43,920 nt of DNA. Source: a virus. The DNA lies in the IMG/VR virus record IMGVR_UViG_3300025151_000079, positions 1-43,920 of that record, one strand, 5' to 3'. The notes beneath the pieces were generated by a model. That model did not search any database. It saw only the letters and a program-made list of their open reading frames with translations, and had not been told where the DNA came from. Position 1 is the first letter of the stretch, and every line of letters starts with the position of its first letter. Of this stretch, positions 39,815 to 43,920 are shown piece by piece. The translations under genes and the position numbers were made by a program.

Positions 39815-40723
39815 CTACTCCTTAACATGCTTAGCATATTCTTCTAGTGGCACACCTAATCTTTTTGCTATTGCTACTTGACTCGGTGTGAGTTGTACTT
39901 TTCTACGTGAACGTGTTCTTGCTGTTGTAGACCCTCTACTTGAGCCAGCTACTACCTCGTTCACAGTGTTCTGTTGAGTTTTTCCTAATTTATGAGGAAA
40001 AGCCTCAGCCATTCTTTTATCCACTTCTGCGTAATAGCTATCAGAAGTTGGATCGTAACCCTCTTGTTCTACTAGTTGCCTATGAAAAGCAAAAGCACTA
40101 GTAGTCATAGCTACGTCAGAGCCGAACCATTCGTTCTGTTTAGCCCATTCCTGAGCTTTAGGATCTGCTTCTACTTGAACTTGTTGTTGAGGTTGACTTC
40201 TAGATTCTATCTCTTTTTCAACATCAACAGCAGGTTCTTCTACCTCTTCAGTATTTTTTGCTTTGACTCGATTAAGGCTTTCCTCTTCTACTGCTAATTT
40301 AGCAATATCTTTTTGAGCTTCGAGCATTGCGTCTGTATCGCCCATCTCGTATGCCTTTTTATATCGGTCTTGAGCAGACTGAAGTTCAGACCCAACTCTA
40401 CCTTTATACTCATCATATAAGTTCTGATCAGTTTTTGAAAGTTTATTTTTTGTCTGATTGAGTTCGCCCTGAACAGACTTAGCATAATCTATTGCTGCCT
40501 GTTCACGTCTTTCAGCTTCTCGAATCTTATAAGTAAGTTTAGCGATACGTTTTTTAACGCCTTCACTATAGTCCTCAATCTCATCTGATTCTTTAGCTTC
40601 TTCTTTTTTAGGTTCTTCTTGAGGTTGTTCGTCTTCTACAACTTCCCCCTCTTCATCACCTTCAGTTTCAGGAAGTTCAACTTCCGTCAACTCTTCTTCT
40701 TGTTGCAAGGCTTCATCTGCCAT
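39815..40723 (-). CDS. Scaffolding protein, 302 aa
   Basis: Very acidic N-terminus (first ~50 residues, Glu/Asp-rich), followed by a long coiled coil (about 50-160, EGVKKRIAKLTYKIREAERREQ) and a C-terminal Arg/Lys-rich part (TTARTRSRRKVQLT, about 267-280) that could bind the capsid protein. This order is typical of podovirus scaffolds, which are removed before packaging. It is placed between the portal and capsid genes, as expected. CAGGAGCAAAAC precedes the ATG. Confidence 0.85.
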   Translation of the reverse strand: MADEALQQEEELTEVELPETEGDEEGEVVEDEQPQEEPKKEEAKESDEIEDYSEGVKKRIAKLTYKIREAERREQAAIDYAKSVQGELNQTKNKLSKTDQNLYDEYKGRVGSELQSAQDRYKKAYEMGDTDAMLEAQKDIAKLAVEEESLNRVKAKNTEEVEEPAVDVEKEIESRSQPQQQVQVEADPKAQEWAKQNEWFGSDVAMTTSAFAFHRQLVEQEGYDPTSDSYYAEVDKRMAEAFPHKLGKTQQNTVNEVVAGSSRGSTTARTRSRRKVQLTPSQVAIAKRLGVPLEEYAKHVKE

Positions 40724-40752
40724 GTTTTGCTCCTGTTGTTGCGTGATTCATA

Positions 40753-41223
40753 TTAGCCTGAAACTATATCCTCAGGATCAGTTATCACTGCTAATACATC
40801 ATCATCGTTTAATAATCGCAAGTCGCCACCCTCAATTTTGATTCGTGCTCCTGCGTACCTGCCGAATATTACCCAGTCACCTTCTTGACACCATGCACCT
40901 CCAGGATATCTATCCTTATCAGCGTATGCGTCTGGACCAAGCGATACTACGTATCCTACATTAGTGGCTATACGTTCTTTCTCTAATGTTTCATTAGCTA
41001 AGTATAAACCACCTTTAGTTTTTTGCTTTCTACTGAAAGGTAAAACCATAAGTCTGTAGCCTGTGGGGGTAGGGAGTTGTTCTTTTAAATCAGAATCATT
41101 TTCAACATTATCGGGAGTAAATTTTAAATCCTCCTTAGTTTCAACTTCCTCTTCTTTAAAACGGTCAACCGAATTAGGTATCGGTTCGCCACCTTTGCCG
41201 AATGCGGCAACTTCTTTAGTCAT
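40753..41223 (-). CDS. groES: GroES-like co-chaperonin, 156 aa
   Basis: Cpn10 signature: PTPTGYRLMVLPFSRKQKTKGGLYLAN in parts (GYRLMVLPF, about 55-63; KTKGGLYLANE, 68-78, the mobile-loop region that touches GroEL), then GYVVSLGPDAY (about 89-99) and DWVIFGRYAGARIKI (about 116-130). The N-terminal ~45 residues are an acidic extension absent from bacterial GroES. Phage co-chaperonins such as T4 gp31 help GroEL fold the capsid protein. The gene stands beside scaffold and capsid genes, in line with this role. Confidence 0.88.
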   Translation of the reverse strand: MTKEVAAFGKGGEPIPNSVDRFKEEEVETKEDLKFTPDNVENDSDLKEQLPTPTGYRLMVLPFSRKQKTKGGLYLANETLEKERIATNVGYVVSLGPDAYADKDRYPGGAWCQEGDWVIFGRYAGARIKIEGGDLRLLNDDDVLAVITDPEDIVSG

Positions 41224-41392
41224 CTTCTATATCCTTATGCAGGTCTCTAATTAAGAGTTCCGTAAACGACAGACCTGATATTTCGCCTACGATTTTTTGA
41301 TAACTTTCAAAATCTTGCACTCCGCCATTAGCGAGTGTTTCTGTTAACTGCTCTTTTCTTTCTGCAATTAACTTCTTTAACTTATCGAACAT
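41216..41392 (-). CDS. Small conserved protein, 58 aa
   Basis: Gene found by hand between GroES and the basic 90-aa gene. Helical start (FDKLKKLIAERKEQLTETL) followed by QDFESYQKIVGEISGLSFTE, a typical short phage protein in virion operons (tail or terminase neighbourhood). Overlaps the GroES start by 8 nt and begins 5 nt after the previous stop, so it fits the operon. No strong ribosome binding site. Possible assembly cofactor. Confidence 0.75.
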   Translation of the reverse strand: MFDKLKKLIAERKEQLTETLANGGVQDFESYQKIVGEISGLSFTELLIRDLHKDIEDD

Positions 41393-41397
41393 CTATA

Positions 41398-41670
41398 CTA
41401 TTTCTTCTTCTTAGATTTTCTTCTAGATTTAGCCCCAACACACTTCCATCTTTTTCTTGATAAGTTATTAGGAGTGTTTGGATCATTTTGTTTTTTCTTT
41501 GATAACCTCTTTTTTATACCTAAACTTCTTGCGCAATACGAGTCACCTTTAGATGTTCCTGGTCTTACTCTTCGACCACCGTCTTTGGCTTTACCTGCTT
41601 GACCATAACTAACCCTTTTACCAGACTTAGTTACTTTTACTTTTGCCTTGCCTCTTCTTGGTTTCGCCAT
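41398..41670 (-). CDS. Highly basic Cys-containing protein, 90 aa
   Basis: More than a third of residues are Lys or Arg. The conserved-looking core is GDSYCARSLGIKK (about 42-54) and DPNTPNNLSRKRWKC (about 63-77), with two Cys. This pattern is recurrent in marine phages. The charge suggests DNA or RNA binding, perhaps as an internal head protein that neutralises DNA. It lies with other basic proteins between GroES and portal. Confidence 0.7.
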   Translation of the reverse strand: MAKPRRGKAKVKVTKSGKRVSYGQAGKAKDGGRRVRPGTSKGDSYCARSLGIKKRLSKKKQNDPNTPNNLSRKRWKCVGAKSRRKSKKKK

Positions 41671-41688
41671 TGTGATCAGTATACCTAA

Positions 41689-42018
41689 TTATGCTAACTT
41701 AGTAACTTTTTTCTTTTTAGCTTTACCTTGACCTTTACACATAACAGTATTAGAACCACCACCTTTTTTCATCATTTTGAAATCAACGCCAGATAATTTA
41801 CCGTCTTTGTTTTTATCTAATTTAGTTTGACCACCGTGTAGTTCACCACCGTGTGTTTTAGCAGTTCTTGCTGCTGCTTTAAAATCTGCTGCAGTAGGAG
41901 CACCTTTATCGCCCTTCTTTCGCATTTTTCTGCCTTCTTTACGTTTTTTGTTTATATTGTAATATAGACCTTTTTTAGCAGTTCTGCCGTCTTTGGTTTT
42001 ATGCGTTTCTTTACCCAT
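41689..42018 (-). CDS. Basic protein with EF-hand-like loop, 109 aa
   Basis: Lys-rich throughout. DKNKDGKLSGVD at about 68-79 is a 12-residue EF-hand/dockerin-type calcium loop with D68, N70, D72, S76 and D79 as ligands; Asp takes the place of the usual last Glu. ATG at 42016-42018 is chosen (TAATG overlap with the upstream stop) over an in-frame TTG at 42036. It belongs to the cluster of basic genes. Calcium could tune capsid or DNA binding; this is inference. Confidence 0.68.
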   Translation of the reverse strand: MGKETHKTKDGRTAKKGLYYNINKKRKEGRKMRKKGDKGAPTAADFKAAARTAKTHGGELHGGQTKLDKNKDGKLSGVDFKMMKKGGGSNTVMCKGQGKAKKKKVTKLA

Positions 42019-42188
42019 TACTCTTTCCCACTCCAACTTGCGTTGTGCTTTGTGCCTTGTGTAGCTTTACCTGTTCCTTGAGTTTTAACTTTACCCTGAC
42101 CAAATACTTTTTTGAATAAAACATCTTTTACTCGTACTGGTTTTGATAAGTCAATTCTATTAGGACCTTTTACATTTACCTTTTTCAT
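42018..42188 (-). CDS. Small basic protein, 56 aa
   Basis: Found by hand; ATG at 42186-42188 with GAGGAAG upstream, a good ribosome binding site. Lys/Gly-rich, with VLFKKVFGQGKVKTQGTG (about 23-40) and a C-terminal GTKHNASWSG motif, similar to short basic proteins in marine phages. Its TAA overlaps the ATG of the next gene (TAATG). Function unknown; belongs to the basic protein cluster near the portal. Confidence 0.72.
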   Translation of the reverse strand: MKKVNVKGPNRIDLSKPVRVKDVLFKKVFGQGKVKTQGTGKATQGTKHNASWSGKE

Positions 42189-42190
42189 GG

Positions 42191-42361
42191 TTACTTCCTC
42201 TTTTTGGCTTTTCCGCCAGTTTTCATTTTCATTTGTTTCATTTGACCACCGCCACGTTTTTTAGCTCTGCCTTTAACTGACTCAGCGTCAATACGTCTAC
42301 GGTTGGCATTACCAGCTACAAATGATGAACTAGCTTTACCTCTATTTTTTGCTCTTGGCAT
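42191..42361 (-). CDS. Small basic Arg/Lys-rich protein, 56 aa
   Basis: Found by hand; ATG at 42359-42361 with GAGGAAGATAAA upstream. Start RAKNRGKASSSFVAGNANRRR is followed by a Lys/Met-rich tail. It lies 2 nt upstream of the next gene and begins 1 nt after the portal stop. Extreme charge suggests nucleic acid binding. Unknown family. Confidence 0.72.
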   Translation of the reverse strand: MPRAKNRGKASSSFVAGNANRRRIDAESVKGRAKKRGGGQMKQMKMKTGGKAKKRK

Positions 42362-42362
42362 T

Positions 42363-43919
42363 TTATCTTCCTCTATTTTGGTTATCTGAGTTTCTTACAT
42401 CTTTAAGTATCTCAGAATATGATTTACGGATGCTCTCTTTTTCTTTCATAAGAGCTTCCTCCCTGTCTTGAGCTATTTTCATTTCTGCTATAGCTTCCGT
42501 TGATTCTATTTTAGCTAAATCTACTTGAGATTTTAAGGCATCAGACTGTGCTTTTTGCGCAATTTCCTCACGTTTTAATTCCACTATAGGATTCATTTGT
42601 GCGTTTTGTTGTGCTTGAGCCATAGCCTGAGCTTGACCAGTTACTACTTGAGTAGCTTGAGCTGCAAGTAGAGCTAATTCATTCATCACTTCTGGTGGTA
42701 TATTACTGCCAAGTTCTGGTAATTGTTGCCCTAATACTTGTTCTATTTGTTGTTTATATAACATGGCTTGGTGCTCTTGTATGTTTGCACTAATAGCCAT
42801 TTGTGCTGTTTGATTTTGAGCTACCATAGGATTCTGTAAGAAAGAACTATGCGCAGCAATATAAGCATCATGGTTCTGGAACTCGAACGCTTTAATAGGT
42901 TGTCCTGTCATGGCTGCTTGTTGTTCGCTTATCGGGTCACGAGGCGGTATTTCTTGAACAGGCGGTAGTATACCGTCTATATTTTTAACCTCTAGAGCTT
43001 CATACATACGTTTATAGGCTTCTCGTAAATCGTGTATTTGCGGTGCTGCCTGTGCCATTTGTAATTCTTGTTGAGCTAACATTACCCTTTGAGCCATACT
43101 AAATATGTTAGGATCGCTTACTGGTATAATATCAACTTTAGCATCAAAGTCTTGAGCTTTAATTTCTCTACTAGCTCCTGGAACATCATAAGGATAAACA
43201 GGGGGTAGGCTACGAGAAAAAATACCAGCTAATAACCTAAACTCTTTCTTTTGAGCAAAGTGTAAACGTTTATGAATAGCCGACATAACCTTAGTACCAC
43301 GCTCTAACATAGCTACAGTAGTGCCTACAGGTAGTTGTTGACTACCTATATCCCCTACTTGCATGTCTGCTATGCTAGCAAAACGTCTACCTGAGTCAAT
43401 TATAACACCTAATAGCTGAGTTAATACGTTACTAGGCTCTTTATAAGGTAAAGGCATCAGTGCATCACGGATTGTGCCTCCTGGAACGTCTACATCTCTA
43501 AATTCACCAGGACGTAACGGTTCGTCTTCACCTTGTACCCTCATACCACGTGCTTTAAAGCCAGCAGGTAGGTTACTTAACGTTCCAGCGTCAATTAACT
43601 GACGTAAAATTGATGTAGCTGACTTAGTAAGCCCACCAATCATGTGAATTAGCCCAAAACCGTAAAATCCAAGCCCTGGAAGGAACTTATAGTGTACAAA
43701 ATACTCTTTTTTATTGAATAATTCGTCACCTTGCTCCCAATTACGTCGTATTGAGAGTATTTCATCGCTATCTTCTAAAATAGTAACGATATAAGGTACG
43801 GCAAAACCGTAATCATCTATGTCTGGAAGCTCTAAATTGACGTGTAACTCTAAAACTGAGTACTCATTATAGTCAGCTAGAGGTGGTTCTATGCCTTGAA
43901 GCTCATCAATCTTTTCTTT
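42363..43919 (-). CDS. Portal protein, P22 gp1-like, 5' end beyond the window
   Basis: Frame is open to the right edge, giving about 518 visible residues with no in-frame start upstream of 43643. Conserved segments: FVHYKFLPGLGFYGFGLIHMIGGLTKSATSILRQLIDAG in parts (FLPGLGFYGFG; GGLTKSATSILRQL), then LPAGFKARGMR, PGEFRDVDVPGG and PYKEPSNVL. These define P22-like portal proteins. The C-terminal third is helical with many Gln, Ala and Met, and forms the barrel or coiled coil. The portal is the DNA entry ring. The terminase genes should lie further to the right, outside the window. Confidence 0.92.
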   Translation of the reverse strand, partial: KEKIDELQGIEPPLADYNEYSVLELHVNLELPDIDDYGFAVPYIVTILEDSDEILSIRRNWEQGDELFNKKEYFVHYKFLPGLGFYGFGLIHMIGGLTKSATSILRQLIDAGTLSNLPAGFKARGMRVQGEDEPLRPGEFRDVDVPGGTIRDALMPLPYKEPSNVLTQLLGVIIDSGRRFASIADMQVGDIGSQQLPVGTTVAMLERGTKVMSAIHKRLHFAQKKEFRLLAGIFSRSLPPVYPYDVPGASREIKAQDFDAKVDIIPVSDPNIFSMAQRVMLAQQELQMAQAAPQIHDLREAYKRMYEALEVKNIDGILPPVQEIPPRDPISEQQAAMTGQPIKAFEFQNHDAYIAAHSSFLQNPMVAQNQTAQMAISANIQEHQAMLYKQQIEQVLGQQLPELGSNIPPEVMNELALLAAQATQVVTGQAQAMAQAQQNAQMNPIVELKREEIAQKAQSDALKSQVDLAKIESTEAIAEMKIAQDREEALMKEKESIRKSYSEILKDVRNSDNQNRGR

Positions 43920-43920
43920 T

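Noticed and set aside
42019-42036. TTG start for the EF-hand-like protein
   Set aside because: The ATG at 42018 overlaps the preceding stop (TAATG), the usual arrangement here.

Overview
The window is part of a tailed bacteriophage genome, most likely a marine podovirus that infects an AT-rich host. The DNA is AT-rich, genes are packed with ATGA, TAATG and GTGA overlaps, and almost everything is encoded on the minus strand. The virion genes are of the P22-like marine podovirus kind: a P22 gp1-like portal, a Mu gpT-like HK97-fold capsid protein, gp4/SU10-type adaptors, several large internal virion proteins and no tape-measure gene. I see no integrase, terminase, tRNA, CRISPR array or rRNA. 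The portal gene runs off the right edge, so the terminase genes probably lie outside the window. Host and lytic or temperate lifestyle cannot be read directly.

Layout. (1) 118-13498, minus strand: early and replication block. Right to left it holds a 103-aa unknown, a coiled-coil protein, a likely single-strand DNA-binding protein with an SSB-like C-terminal tip, a Rho-independent terminator, an AEP-type primase with a TTG start, a UvrD-like helicase, a nucleotide/DNA-modification block (169-aa conserved protein, HMUDK-type helical-domain protein, GT-A glycosyltransferase, small linker gene, thymidylate synthase-fold enzyme), a Cas4-like nuclease, an Nmad1/DUF1599-like protein, a family A DNA polymerase with Leu at the position of E. 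coli Phe762, a small HTH protein, a DUF1289 protein and a DUF932 protein. (2) 13499-13936: a divergent control region with candidate promoters, several inverted repeats and a 28-codon ORF with a strong ribosome binding site. (3) 13937-15382: the only clear plus-strand gene of normal length, an SNF2-family helicase. (4) 15384-23595: four large internal virion or ejection-type proteins. (5) 23595-28126: holin and lysis genes mixed with tail genes and an HNH endonuclease. (6) 28136-33528: tail fibre and appendage genes, including a LamG-like protein, a DUF7483-like protein and a protein of six 22-residue repeats. (7) 33530-37651: adaptor, tail and structural genes, including a zinc-ribbon/cupredoxin-like fusion. 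(8) 37816-43919: major capsid, decoration protein, scaffold, a GroES-like co-chaperonin, five small genes (four very basic) and the portal.

Most interesting. Genes at 4408-8790 look like a base-hypermodification pathway: a pyrimidine methylase/hydroxymethylase, a glycosyltransferase of the type linked to hydroxymethyl-pyrimidine DNA, and an HMUDK helical-domain protein without a P-loop kinase domain. This combination could make an undescribed hypermodified pyrimidine in the phage DNA. Other notable items are the cupredoxin-like structural protein with an amicyanin-like Cys-x2-His-x2-Met ligand set, the structured leader of the SNF2 gene, a hairpin that would hide a ribosome binding site at 839-872, and several microproteins found only by hand.
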